A DNA stretch of 64,000 nucleotides, taken from assembly GCA_013396525.1 (NCBI GenBank), contig VWYX01000795.1:124001-188000 (forward strand), read 5' to 3'. How positions within the stretch are numbered: position 1 is the first letter of the stretch; each line of letters opens with the position of its first letter. Position numbers and translations under genes: made by a program. A model generated the notes under the pieces. It ran no database searches and was not told the origin of the DNA. It saw only the letters and a list, made by a program, of their open reading frames with translations. This document shows, in pieces, positions 1 through 13,476 of the stretch. This stretch comes from Chaetorhynchus papuensis. Lineage: Eukaryota > Chordata > Aves > Passeriformes > Rhipiduridae.

Positions 1-3000
1 ACATATAGTTATCTAGCAGCTTGTAAAATATTCATGCAGCACCTTGGAAACTGTAGCTCAACAGTGCAAGGACTCCTTTTTGTTGGCCAATAGCCTGTGA
101 GTTCAGGTGATCATTCAAACATGACACTGAAACATCATCTCTGTGAAATTACAAGAAGGAGGTGAAAATTAGTCCAGCTCTCAACATTTCTCAGCTTTAG
201 ACCTGTTTCTTCATGTTATGGCTCAAGTATCTTTCAGAGGCCTAGGCTTGAACCACCCCTGAGAATACCTGTGTACAGGTGATCTCTGAGCATCTCCAGA
301 TGGTTTTGCTCATTTTCTTACAGCCATAATACTGGGAAAAACACCCCTAGTTTCTGTCCAGTTGAGGACAATGTCATCTGAACAGTGTATGTGCCATGCC
401 TTCATACAATTCCTTAAATTTCCTAGAAAACTTTTGTGTTATGTAGGTTATAGTTCAGGGTGTAGAGAGAAGTTGGTTTTGTAAACATTTTGGTACAATC
501 CCACCAATTTCTTTAGCTTGTGAACACAGTTTTCAGTCTAGTACAAGACCAGAAAAAGGTAGAAGACCATTTTCGTCCTCATCCCTCAACAGACTATTGA
601 AATCCATTTAATTTTTTTTTAATCTGATCTGAATATTTATAGGTCAGAATAAACTTTCCAAGCCTTGGGACTAACTCATTTTACTCATAGATCCATAGCA
701 AAACCCCCACAAATGCTTAAGAATTTTTCAACAGTTCATTGCAGAAGTTTCTCCAGAGAAGATAATGGACACTTTCACCCATTTCGTGTCCCAACACCTA
801 ATGCAAAGTTAGTTTTTAGTATTTACTAAGAGTACTAAATGGCATTTCCAAATACTGAGAGCATTCATGGTGAGTTCCATAATACTTTGGTATTTGTTGG
901 TTGGATATGCTTTTTTCCTATGCTCAGATTGTGATCTATCACCCTCATATATATCTATATCCATATCCTACAGAACCCTCATTAAGTTATTTCCAGAGTT
1001 ACCATATTTTTTCTTAATGCAACTTTCTATCACCTCATTAAAATACTGTACTAATTTACATTAATTTGTACACCAAAGCTGTGTTCAGGGGTTTTTAAAC
1101 TCTCACTTGGAAAGCTCTCAAATTTTAATACATTGGAGTTCTGAGTTACCTTCAGGATGGTGTTTCTGTTAATCAGCTACTGTTACATCAGGTTTGCTTT
1201 TGCCTTTGTTTATATTTGAAAATTCTTAATACATCAAACTTTGGCCCGAGTACCTTAAACTCCAGAGACAGAGGCAATACAAAATTCAAATCAGTCATGA
1301 CTTTGGGAATCATGCAAAGCCTGCATCTGATGAATAAAATAATACAAAAGAGAGAAGATAGGAAGTATAAGGCATGTTCTGTCAGCAGCCTTCTTCTCAC
1401 TAGCGGGAGTCCAAATATTCACCTCAGTCTCAGAGAAGCATCATTTATATTATCAGAAACAAAGGGTATACACTATTTTTATGTCATGTGTTATATGCAT
1501 TATTTATAATAAAGGTATTGTTTAAAAGAAGAGACAGAAAATGCCAAAACCACTCAGCTACTGCCATCACCAGCTCAACCTTGACATAATCGTAAGAGGC
1601 CTCAGACTCAAAATTTTCTCCAACTTAGGTTGTTTAATCTACACTGAACAACTCCTGCAGAACCAGTATCTGCTGCTGAATCAATCTATACTTCAGAAAA
1701 CAGGATGTCAAACACCACTCTAGGTCATCAGTGCCAGCCTTTAGAAAGTTCTTAGGAAATATTTTACTTTAACACTAAGCAACATTTTCTGAGTTTGGTT
1801 GCATCTATTTCAGGCTCACTAATATGTTAGATAGTCTAGAGATTATTTTACTACTGCAGGTAGCACTTTCATCTGAGTTATACCTGTGGAGAAACATCTA
1901 CAGGTACCTCTTTTTTGATGAGACCTAAGCTGACTAGAAATATGATGTGCCTTTATACATGACCAATCTGCCAGTATGCCAAAGGTGATGTGATCCCAAA
2001 CTCTGTTGTGAGTAACAGTGGAGGTCATTTTGACACAGAGGGAGAAGACCCATTCTTAGGCTCCATGGAGATATTTCAGCCTACAGATAACTTACAAAGG
2101 AGAGGATTTTGGACATTGAAAGTTGGTTTATTTGCTCTTATAAGTGAACTCTCAGAGGGCCTGATTTTATGAATGCTTGGCAGTACCAAGAGCTTTACCC
2201 AAAAATTAAAAGCAGCTGACATGCAGTCAGTTTCGTTCTGTAGAACATTTCTGTGTATACATAAAAAGTTGATTACTTTATTTTCTAAACATCTTTATGA
2301 ATTTCACAGACAGAGACTTCTGACCTCTTGGTCTACAACAAGCACAGCAATATCCCATCATCATCCTAACTCTATCCCACAACTCTGGGTTTCGGTACAT
2401 GAAGAGGCAAAGAAGAAAGCAGGAGAGCTTTTCTCTGCAGACATTCACGGAACATGCCATGAGCTCTCTATATTAAGGAGATGCTCAGAGCAAATATTTC
2501 CAAAAAAAGGAGACTCCTAAGATCATGGTTTTCTACAAAAATTTGTGACAGTAGAACAGGCTTTGAAGCAGTACCTTTGTTTTGCACACGCCCAATTCTT
2601 CCAAGCAGTCCTAGATCCTGCAATGCTACATCACTCAAAATGATGGATTGCAACTAGATCATAAGTTTGCATGTCTCCTTTCTAGTGTTCACTAGGCAGG
2701 TGCAGCTATCAGACCTGTGTGTTAAGTGTGAGATGGATTTGGCAACGGCAACTAGTGCATGCACAGAGATTACGTAAAGGACCACCAAGTCGATAGAGTT
2801 CTGAGCAGGGGCTGTGTAGATCATCTCCTTAAAGTGAGCTCCCCAAACAGATTTTTAACCATTATCAACCCAAAGCCACTATCTCAGAGTGCAAATGAAG
2901 GTTTACAATACAGCGTCTCCCTCTGTGTGGTATCTCTGCTGATAGGACTGGTTCCAGCAAATACAGTGACTGAAGTGCCCCAAGCACTGCCCAGTCCCTT

Positions 3001-4304
3001 GGTCCCCAGCAAATTTAATTTCTGTTCTTTCTGAGATCTGACTGCTCATTGTATCTCTCCACTGCACTGGTCTCCCTGCAAAAGCCCAGCCCTGGGCTCT
3101 GGCCCCTTGTTCTTTTTTTCCCTGACCAGCCTCCACATCCCTCTCACTGCTTTCCAGGTGGTTCTGTAGAAAGCTAATTATCTTTAATCACTAAAAATTA
3201 GCATGAAAAAGTATGAAGAAAAAAATCAAGTGCACTGGGTATCAAAAAATCCATATTCCACACAGAATCACACAGAGACAATATTCTCCCTTCAAAGAAA
3301 TCCAGGAAAGATATGGAAAACATGTTTGGTTTCAGTCAGACATTCACTCTCAATTTGGAGTCCACAGATCCACCAGAAAACAGCTGGGGGTAGCAGATCA
3401 AAAAGAGAAAACTGCTTCCCAAAGATTACTAATTCCTGATGACAAGATGTTATCATGGTTTTCTTCATCACAGAATACCATATAACCTGGCTCTGTTCTT
3501 CTGTGAGCAACAGCCAAGCTCTGTGTCCTTATCTCGCCACACAGAGCAGTTAGAAAAAATACATTCCTGTATTAAAGCCATCACTTGGGGTTGGTATAAG
3601 ATACAGTAAGTAATAGAAAGCAGTCAGATTTTTCTACCAAATAATACAAATCAGTTAAATATTTCCATCAAATTACCCTGTCTTACTTAGGAAGCCTTTT
3701 GTTAGAAATGTAGCAACTGCAATTGCTCAGGAGGTATGAACAGACTCACCTTTTTTTTTTCCTTTTCCTTTTTTCCCCCCATTTTTTTTTGTCACAATAG
3801 CCTCAAGTTCATTTAAAGAACCAGGAATATTAAATTATGAGTATTATTTAGAATAATAAGAACTTTACACTGAGCTCTTCATCACAGAAAAAAAATGGAA
3901 TGTTTGAATTTATTTGTCTGACATTTACATGTGCCATGTTTCCTCTGCTAACCACGAAGCTGTCAATCTATTATTTATGGAAACAAGAGACCAGAAATAG
4001 GTGTACATGGTTTCAGACAAACCTACTGGCCTGTGCAAATACTCATTTCCTCCCTCATTCTGTTTACAGCCTCTCAGCTTATGAAAAACAGATTATTATT
4101 GTATTGAATAGCACTTAATGATGTAAAATTATGATATTCCAAAGACTGGGAAATAAATACTTTGGCTCTAATACAGATAGAGTGCTAATCTTGATATTAA
4201 ACCACTATATTTCATGCAAAGCATCAGTATTTCCTCTTGGAGGTGTCAGCCTTTCTAAGAAGATCATAATACTTAAGTGACATCAATTTTCAATTAACCC
4301 TTTA
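1..4304. other. non-coding, AT-rich unique-looking sequence
   Basis: Only short chance ORFs (up to 115 codons) are present, and none resembles a protein family I know. Small low-complexity patches occur: a TATATC-rich stretch near 947-970 and a pyrimidine-rich run near 3750-3792. I see no CpG island, tRNA or recognisable repeat family. Intergenic and intronic sequence cannot be told apart here. Confidence 0.7.
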
Positions 4305-4330
4305 ATTTATTTATTTATTTATTTATTTTT
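4305..4330. repeat. (ATTT)n microsatellite
   Basis: About six perfect ATTT units run directly into a T run. It is a simple tetranucleotide repeat and has no sign of function. Confidence 0.9.
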
Positions 4331-7300
4331 GCAACCTAGAAATTGCAGAGGGTTTCTGAATTACCTTGGCTCTCAGAGGAGTTGAGAGAATAGTTTTCAA
4401 TAGGGAGCTCTTCCATGCATTCCAACTCCTTTTTTTAATTGCAGATATACCTGTATGTGAAGTGTGTGGTTTCTTCCCACAGATGCATTTAACATAAGCT
4501 ACCAATTAGTCAACAATGCTTCTACAAATCATATCCACCTGCTGGGTGTTGTCTGTGAGATTACCCTATTTTGGGCCACAAATTAAGTAGGGCTGGGTCC
4601 ACCATCCCCTGTGTGTGGCACATGACTTCAAAGCCTAGAGCTCAGGTTAGGTAAGATACACCCTGCTCCCAAGCAGGATAGTGCAGATCTGATGTATCCC
4701 ACTCAGGCACAAGGGAAGCAGGAATGGATCTCTCAGGGCAGAGAGAGTCTGAGATATGAAGTCAGAGTTTTGAGACATGACTCCTAAGACCAGCCAATTC
4801 TGACCCAAAATGTGTTATCTTATGCTTAACTGTGCCAAGGCCATGGGAGGAAACATGGAAGTGTAGAGCCTTATGTTTAGAAAAGAATGTGAGAGCACCT
4901 TGCAAGCTCTTGTCTCTTCTAGCCACAGATGAAACAACCAAGATGAGGAAAAAGAACTCTGAAAAATTTTCTAGGCCCTCTATTTGCACTGGCCTAGAAT
5001 TAATTTCCAAGCCTTCCAGCTAGCTCTCAAAAAAAGAGAGAAAAGTCTGCCTTTCCTCCTCCTCATCAAGGAAGTTAAACCTAACAAAGATGAACCAACA
5101 AACCAATACAAGCCGGAAGAACACAGGCAAGCTGAACCAGACCCCATCCACTCTGCTCCTGATAACAACCAGTGCGAAATGATTCAGCAACAAGGATAAG
5201 ACAGACAAATTTCCTCCACATCCTTCTCCCAACTCAGGGTGGAGGTATAAGGCAGATTGAGCCAATATAAACCCCAATACCCCTGTGCTCCCCAACAATA
5301 CAGTCCTGCCCACCCCTTCATCCAGGCATTGGCACAGACCAGCAAAAGGTAAGAAGAGTTACAGAAGAGTAACCCTACAACTAAGAGACTAATGGTCCTA
5401 TATCTCAGAAACAGCCTCAGGTGTGTGCTAGTGCCAGTGCAAGAGGGTAGTGGGGCAGGGCAAATGGACATCTGGCTTTGGATGGGGCGGGAGCACAGCA
5501 GTGCCAGTCAGTGAAGTGACACTTCTGCGGCACTGTAGACACAGCCTTCATCTGACCTATCTCCATATACCTGTTTTGCAAACATTATTTGGGCCCACCT
5601 ACACATTTAGCCCCCACTGACAGCAGCGGGATCCAAAACTAAACCTGCCCTGAATGAAAAGGTACAAGTCTGAAATCTGCTGCCCAGTGATAGCTGTCCT
5701 CTCCACCCTCTCCCTTGCTACCTGAAGCATATCAGGCATCTCTCTTTGCATAGGATCTGCTCTATACCCCAACAATCCTTACCACATTATATAAATAACA
5801 CATAGTGTATATATATGTCAAAGGAGAGAGCTATAGTGTTTTTATAGTTATATTACTTTTTTTAGAAATGCAAGGCATTATGCTCAGACCTCCACAAATG
5901 TACTCACAACATAGATGAATTATGGTTATTCACATTATGATAAAAGGCAAAACTGTAAACATCACCTTTTTTCCCCTTAGTAGTATTTCTTAATGTTCTG
6001 TCTGCTTTTTTTGAGCAGTGCTGAGCACCGAACCAATGTTTTTAGAGAACAATCCCCAGTTACTCTGGTCTCTGTCTTGCATGGTAATGTGGTGCTGATC
6101 TCACTGTGGGCATATAGACACAATAGGCTTTCCTCAGTGCTTTACTTTTATTTGTAGATACAGAATATGAATTTCATGTTATGTTGTCATCTACATATTC
6201 AAATATAGATACAAATATACATATATATATTATATAGGCACACACACACTTCAATTATACCATGTAAAACTATTTATTAGTATATTTAACAGTGAATACC
6301 TCAGCACAGATGCCTAAGGAATTCTATTGCCTTCCTCCCTTGTGAAATAAGACTCTTTATCCTTACTTTACATTTCCTACCTTTTAAACAGTTATTAATA
6401 TGCAGAGAACCTTCTCCCCATCCTGCCACAACTTAATTTCTTTCAGAGAATTTAGAAAAGGACATTGTAATAAATTTCTTTGGCGGAGTATCAACTGGAT
6501 CACTTTTTCAGTATATTCGGTGATGATCACACAATTCAAATAGATTTGAAAGATACTAATCCCCTTCCAAAAGTTGTGTCAGTTCTCCCTCCTTATACTG
6601 TTCTTACCCTTTTGTCTATTAGTCCTAGGATGTCTTCTAACAGTTCACACAACACCGAATTTATAGATTGTCTGAATTCCCTATCCTACTTTAATCCTTT
6701 TTAAAAATTAAATTTATATTTGCCATTTCACGCTCAGTACCACAACTGATTTAATCAATAGACTCCATAGCATAGCTGAAGGCTTCCATTTTCATATTTA
6801 TGCTCCCTCAGGGCTCCCAAATAAATAGCACCTGGTTCTGGTAATTTGTCTGCATTTGCTCTATCTATGTCTTCTAAATCTTATTCTTTTGACACTTTCG
6901 TTTGAGAAAGTTCTGTTTCAAACTCCGATCCCTTTAATACAAAGCCCTCTGGTTTCAATGTCTTCTTGGTGGGGATGTTCACTGAAAATAATTGGTTTAA
7001 TTTTTCTGCATTTTTGCCCTGTGAGAACTGCTATTAAACAATGATCATCTATTGGCCCCACAGTCTTTCTGGCAGGCTTTCTAATATGTTTGACAAATAA
7101 TTATATTTTTAATTTTTATGTCTTTAGAAAATTGTTCCCCAAAGTCTTTTTTTTTCCCTGCCTTATTAATTTTACATTTAACTTATGTTCTTTTTTCATT
7201 TGAATGTGATATTCATTTTAGGCCTCTTAACTCTTAGTAATCTCCCCTTCCTCTGTTGTTTAACTTTGAAGACTTGTTTGGAGTTCGTTTCCAAGTTTTC

Positions 7301-9242
7301 TTTTTCCATAAATAGAATAAATATATTCTGAAATTCCAGTATATTAGGTTTTAGCAATCTCCATGTTATGCCACAAACCTTTTTTTTTTTCTTTTGGCAT
7401 CTCCTTTTCATTTCTTTGAAGTACTTTCTTGATTTTGATGTAGTTCTGCATTATTGCAGGGAAAGGGCTAAATCTGAGCCTATTGTGATAATTATTGTGT
7501 TTAGCTATTTAGCAGCAATGTTCTGACTCAGTCGCAGATCAGGATAACTCAAGGCTTTGTTCTCCTGACACTGCTCCAATGACTGCTCTAAGAAGCATTT
7601 TCAGGGCCTAAAAGCTATTCTCTGCAGAACACATCTCATCCTGACATTCACCTTTCCCTCCTGGAGCTACACAGGCAAATCTTTTCTGTCAGTGTTGTCT
7701 CTGCCACCTCCATGAAGATGTCCTTTTTGCTGTCAGAAAATCTGGCAAAATTCAGAGAATAATTTCAAACTGTAGAGACTTTACCTTAATTCTCAATGGA
7801 CATAACTTGTTTACTTTACTTGATTATACCTAGTCTAGAGACAGGATTAAAACCTGCATCTTCCAACCTTTTTTCTTTAATCAGCATGTTTCTGCTTAGG
7901 TTCATTTCTGCCCCTAACAATGTGACTTTTAACATCAGCACACAGATGAATAATCAGTAAGAATTTCATGTTCAGCTGAAGGGGTTCTCTGCCAAGCAAG
8001 AGAGATTCCAGGAGAGAACTTTACCAGTCTTGTGGCTACTCCCCCAGCAAGGCCCCTGACGCATTCTGTGCTGATAGAATCCTTGCAAAACAATGAAGAA
8101 GGCCAAACTTTAACAGTGTGAACCTCAGCCATCGTCTCAGTGCTGGTTTGAGGTCTTAGTCCTCCAGACCATTGTGGTCAGATGTCTGACATGATGCTTT
8201 ACAGTGTAAAGCTTAGTCCTTTCTTTTTTTTTTTAATTCCTCAGCACAGCAAAGAAGTGTCTGACCTCACCCTGTGCTGCTTTTCTGCCTCACCCTCTCT
8301 GCTGTGTCAGCCACTGGGCTCCTCCAGGCACAGACAGCACTGATCCCTACTCCAGGAAGGGAGGATGGGAGGAAGGAAGTTATTGCTTTTTCAGACATTA
8401 GAGGAAGCAGAGAGTGGAGAGTCTGTCTTCACTGAAAGAGTTAGCTTGTAATTTTGTCACTGCAGGATAGCACACAGAGAGCTGAGCCTATGAAAGGCAT
8501 CACCACTGGCTGCATCTGGCACAAAGATTTCTAAAGGGGATTGCACGCAACTTTATTTGCTGCAATAAGCTGAGCCACAATTTTTTCTTTTCCAAGAAGG
8601 AATCGTGGGAGAAATTGACTGTCTGTCTTATTGTATCATAAAGGGGGGAATTAGAGCAAACCAACACATGACTTGCTGCACCAACACAGATACAGTCCAC
8701 ATCCACATAATCTAATCAGATACACTAACTTGAGGCAAGATCAGTTTGGGTGATTCAGATTAATACTTCAATCCAGAAGTACTAGCACACATTGAAGTTA
8801 AAGCATTTTCCTTTTGTACCAAATCTGAGTTATAAATGGATCTAACATCACAGAGAAAATAAGCCCTGGGCCATTTTCCTATGGAACAATGAAAAATGCG
8901 AAAAACAACTTCAAATAATAGTTATTTTATTCTAGCACCTGCATAGACTTGCTATGCAGTGAATGTTGCTGATTAATTAATGAAGTCCATCTGATGATGT
9001 CTCTCTGTGAAGAGCATACAATCTATATTTCAAATTACTTTTGAAAATTTAATCATCAGAAAGTAGAATTTGCTCATTAGTTAGTAATAATATATTAAGT
9101 TCCTCTGTCTGTCCCCAAATCAAATGGATAAAGCCTAATTAATTAAAGGCTTGCCACTGAATACGTGTAGTCCCACTGGTGGCATAAAATGTAGCAAAGG
9201 AAGCTATAAATCCTGGATGTTAAATGTGCAGCAATGTGTTCA
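4331..9242. other. non-coding sequence, with a GC-richer patch at about 4.6-5.7 kb
   Basis: The stretch is mostly AT-rich and has no credible coding frame. The 4.6-5.7 kb patch is visibly richer in G and C and carries overlapping minus-strand ORFs of 95-97 codons that do not look like known proteins. It also holds a CCAAT/TATAAA-like pair near 5262-5271 followed by a consensus splice donor at 5349, described as a finding. From 6.4 to 7.5 kb the plus strand is T-rich. Confidence 0.65.
6195..6249. repeat. AT-rich and (CA)n low-complexity tract
   Basis: An irregular ATATAT stretch passes into a short CACACACAC run ending near 6249. It is a simple-sequence tract, probably polymorphic in length. 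Confidence 0.75.
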
Positions 9243-9407
9243 TGGAGCACTGGAATGGATTGCCCAGAGGGGCTGTGGAGTCCCTCACTGGAGATGATCA
9301 AGAACTGCCTGAACACAATCCTGTGCCACGTGCTCTGGGATGACCCTGCTTGAGCAGGGAGGTTGGACCAGGGGACGTTCCAGCCTTACCCACTCTGTGA
9401 TTCTGTA
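9243..9407 (+). mobile_element. CR1 non-LTR retrotransposon, 5'-truncated 3' end
   Basis: CR1 is the dominant LINE of bird genomes. Copies are usually cut short at the 5' end and finish in an ATTCTRTG-type word. This copy keeps the characteristic TGGATTGCCCAGAGGGGCTG stretch near 9255-9274, then the words GATGATCAAGAACTGCC and TTGAGCAGGGAGGTTGGACC. It ends in CACTCTGTGATTCTGTA at 9391-9407. About 165 bp remain, all from the 3' untranslated part, so no reverse transcriptase is encoded. The sequence is still close to the consensus as I remember it, which suggests moderate age. The assignment is from memory of the family consensus. Confidence 0.92.
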
Positions 9408-12400
9408 ACAGCCCTTCACTAACACAGATACTTTATTAAAAAAATTAGAAATATTTCAAAATATACAGTCTAAATAAAGGTCTTCCTCTTCCTAGTTCCA
9501 ACATTAAATTTCCCTGTGATGGCTTTTTTCTAGAGCAGTACAGCACTCAAGCCTTTAAAAGCTTTTAAAGGGAGATTTCTGTTCACCCTACAACCAGTTA
9601 AAGTGATTTTTACTGGGTAACAGAAAAATCTCATGAAAAGTACAATACATTTTGCATTGCCCACAAACACCTGTGGAAATATCCTAGCTGGAATCATCAC
9701 TCTAACACAGCAGTCACAAGCTACCTGGCAAATGTGCAAAGTTCTTTCTGAGGAATAGACTGTGGTATTTAACCACATAATAAACATCACAGTGTCCTGC
9801 AGGAGGGAGCAGAAGTGCTGCTCTCTCTCACCTGGAGGTGATGTCTGTGTCCTTGACTTTCAGTGGAGAAGGAAATCAAACCTGACCTACAAGTGGCCAC
9901 GTGCAAACAGGGCACTGCTTTCTCAGTGCCTTGCTCCTAGGAAGCACAGCCTTTGCAGCCCTGAATTAAGGACTGTCCCATCACGGAATGTAGGAGTCTC
10001 TGCTCTGCTCTGCCTCTGGAAGGCTGAAGTCATTAACCATGACTCAGGTTAATGAAGGTGAATTAAAATCTACAAAGGTGCTTTATGTAATTCATTTATC
10101 ATGTCATGAAAGACATTTTTATGTATTTGCTTAAAATTCCTCATCATAATTCCAGTGAGTAGCACAGAAAGAACATTATTTCCAATAGTTCTACTTTTAT
10201 ATTATATATACTTATATACTTGAAAGCACCCGAATTTAATTTCACTTTACAGCAAATCACATTTGGCAGCCTTTCAGGGGAGCATAACAAATTCAGATCA
10301 CCATAGGAATTATATCTAAATTCTAATTGGAACCAATAGCATTTATGTGAGTAGTTACAGTACATAAACCAGAAAATTAAAAGACAATTTTTTTCAATGT
10401 GTTTTATTTTGTTATTTGCATACTGATTTCTATAGAATGTAAGGAGGCTACTGATACATATGCTAAACTTACTTACTTCACAGACCAATACTGTATGTGT
10501 TAGTCTAAAGACAACAATTCTTACATTTTCCTTTTTGCATTCATTGCACGTCTCATTCCTCTTTACAAAACACAGCATACAGGTTTCTTCCTTTGCACTC
10601 TTTACACATTTCTGTCAGTCATACCTCTCACTGACAGTGGAATACCTTTCCTTCCCAGCCACAGTATGGGATTTTTAATCATAACTGACTCTCGTTTTCC
10701 TTCTTCTCCCCTGACACTAAACACATTTGCCTTAATTTGCATATTAAAATCAATGTCACAGTCAATCATTAAGAGTTTACTGAACTCATGATAGTTGACA
10801 TGGGTATTTTTTTGTCTCTTGGCTGCTGTATGACATGAATGATCTTATAAACTTCCCATTTGTTCCTCATAGCGCACCCCCTTCCTGCAGAGCAATTTAA
10901 GAAATTGCATTCTAAGAAAACAGGTTCCCAAAAGATTGATTTCCAAAGGAAGGCAGAATGTGCATCTCAAACTCATCTACAGGAGTAGGTGGACGTCAGT
11001 CAAGCCATGACAGAGTTCTCCCTGACTCCCACACATTCCTGCGTCTTTGCATTCCAAGGTCAAAGCCAGCTGCCTGCTGACTAATCTTCTCCCAGAGTTC
11101 AGTAATGAGTACTCATTTCTGATTCTTCACAATAATAGTTTTTAACAAACAGGTTTCTCCCCCACCCTTTGACTCTGAATGTCAAAATAAATTTACTGAA
11201 CCCAGCAGGAATATGATCAAGTCCAGAAGAAGTTTTTGATTCAGAGGTCTGAAAAATCTTCAGCCTCATGCTCACTTCACTATTGCACCTTCAATAAAAT
11301 TTCTCCTTTTGGAAATGCATATTGATTTTGAAACATCTCTATTTTAGACAGTTCTGTTTGCATTATTTCCTATTTTCTTGTGAAAACTCATGTCTGACCG
11401 TTTTTATTCTTCATCATCAAATATTTGTCATTTTTTAATTTGCATGACCTTCCTTACATCAAAATTCCTTTCTAAGATCCTTCTAAATAAAACCTTTTAA
11501 AATAAAAGTACTAATATTCAAAATTATGAGAGAGCCATCAATTTTGGCCTCTTTTAGTGATTAGCCTTATATACTGTCAGATAAGGAGCACACAGCTTCA
11601 ATCTCACTCTCAGAACTGCCTACATAAAAATATTTTCAAGATCCATTTTCTACTAAGGTGAATTAATTTTAAATACAGGATAGAGGTTATATCTGCAGGT
11701 ATTAACTGGCCAACACTTCCATCTCTTTGGAACTACTACTTACAATTCCTACATTTGCTAAGAGAATGGTGCTTACTAACCAATTACCTTTTCTCTCCAT
11801 ACCCCGTGTTCAAAACAATGACTACTCTATTTTGTGATTTTGCTGTTAAGATCTCAAATGGTGTCTCTTTTTCACTTCCTAGCTGATTAACAGGGCTGGC
11901 TCCAAGTAATGCTACCTATATCCTATCAATCTTTTGTTGTCCCTTCTTTTGCTGATTCTCTGGGCTGGGAAATCTCTTATTTTAAGCTGCCCTTATAACA
12001 AGACTGCTGCACAGTCCTCCCTGACTCCTTTCTGAAGTTATCACTCTTAGAGGTCCAAACACAGAAGGCATCAACATGCAATACTCCAAATGCAAAGACT
12101 TTTTACTCACGAGACTGGGTTGCCTGCGAACAAGTTCCACTTGCCAAGATGAGTTCTGTGGCTTGACTTGATCCCCCTGTAATTACTGCTTACAGCAAAT
12201 GAGCTTTCCTCTGCTCACTTCTGCTGTAGCACAGTCTACTCCCACTCTCTTGCCTGTCCATTAAAAACAGAAAGGGAAAAAATAAGGGCTTTTACCAAAA
12301 CAAGCAAACAAAAAAAGAAACCAAACCAAATAAGCCACCTAACAGAAAAAATAATTATAAGATCCATTACATTTAATATAGTTGCTTTCAAAAGCACTTA

Positions 12401-13453
12401 GCACAATCACCCCATCTTATCTAGCATGGCCTACTGTGAGTATTCATACTGTTACTGGTCTAATTCATACAGTAAATTTTATGGAGCAGAATTTTTTCTT
12501 ATTATTACATACATCTGGTATAATGTGGGTAAGTTTGTGCTTGGCATCTACAAATGCCTTAAGAGACGGGATAAAAGCCTGTTCTGCTATCATGTATCTC
12601 CAAATGCTGCCTGAAGTGCTTGGTTTTGGGGTTTTCTTGACATAGTACAAGCTCCCAGGTAAAAGGAGAGACCTGGCTGGTTACCATATGGCTGAGGGGA
12701 ATACTCAATGCTGTGTAATGGGATATCACCTTTGTTCAAGTAATCAGACAGTTTTGTGAGGCATCAGCCTAAGTCATGCTACTGCAAGACCTGACAGAGT
12801 GAGTGTAAGTTCTTTCAGTCCCACAAAAACTAAACTATTTTTCAGCATTTTTAAAATGTCAGTGATCACAGAGAAAATATATATATACAATGCTTTTGTA
12901 AAAATAAGAACTGAATAAAAAATAGAGCTGAGATTTAAAATAATAAAGTAAAACAGCAGAGAAACTGTTTTACCTCACATGCAGCAAGGGCCACATGCTC
13001 ACCAGTGGGGGTTACCTCATTTCTTCCACTGTAACAGTGCTGACTGTTGTGCTGGGGATTTGCTGTGAGCATGCAGGCCTGTAAGGATTTTATCAAGCAG
13101 CTCTGGGATCCTGCTTGACTGCACAGAGGACACAGATATTGAAGATTCCAAGAGGTTCCTAAATCCCAGTTTCCCCAAACTGACTGCAAGAATCACCTCC
13201 CCTCTCTCAGAGGTCACAGCTCCATCTCCCCCTGGCAGGCTGCAGAGCTTGGCTGACCAAGCAGCCTTGGCACCACTCCTGCCGGCCTCAGCATTCCAAT
13301 GTGTACCCACTCTCCCTGAGTCTGGAAGGTAAGAAATCCAGGAAAACAGCTTCACACAACTTCTCTTCTAACTCTTTCTATGTGAAGGTGTCAAGAATTT
13401 GTCTTGCAATGAAAACTTCTGCAAATAGCATGGGGAAGTAGATTAGGTTTTCC
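9408..13453. other. non-coding unique-looking sequence
   Basis: It contains a 20-bp perfect palindrome at 9552-9571 (listed separately). A 144-codon minus ORF at 10144-10578 is AT-driven, rich in Phe/Ile/Cys/Tyr, and resembles no protein family I know. A GC-richer patch lies at about 13.0-13.3 kb. No repeat family is recognised in the remainder. Confidence 0.65.
9552..9571. repeat. 20-bp perfect palindrome
   Basis: CCTTTAAAAGCTTTTAAAGG equals its own reverse complement with no spacer. It could form a small cruciform or bind a symmetric dimer, but it may be a chance event in AT-rich DNA. Confidence 0.85.
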
Positions 13454-13476
13454 TTTTTTTTTTTTTTTTTTTTTTT
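13454..13476. repeat. T23 homopolymer
   Basis: This is an uninterrupted run of 23 T. There is no AATAAA on the minus strand immediately inside it, so it is not clearly the tail of a retrocopy. Confidence 0.9.

Noticed and set aside
10144..10578. 144-codon minus-strand ORF
   Set aside because: AT-driven composition (many Phe, Ile, Tyr, Cys), no recognisable domain, and a length expected by chance in AT-rich DNA of this size.
13017..13355. 112-codon minus-strand ORF in a GC-richer patch
   Set aside because: No recognisable domain, and an overlapping frame of similar openness suggests a composition effect.
13454..13476. T23 run as a retrocopy tail
   Set aside because: No minus-strand AATAAA lies at the right distance inside it, unlike the one at 42.3 kb.
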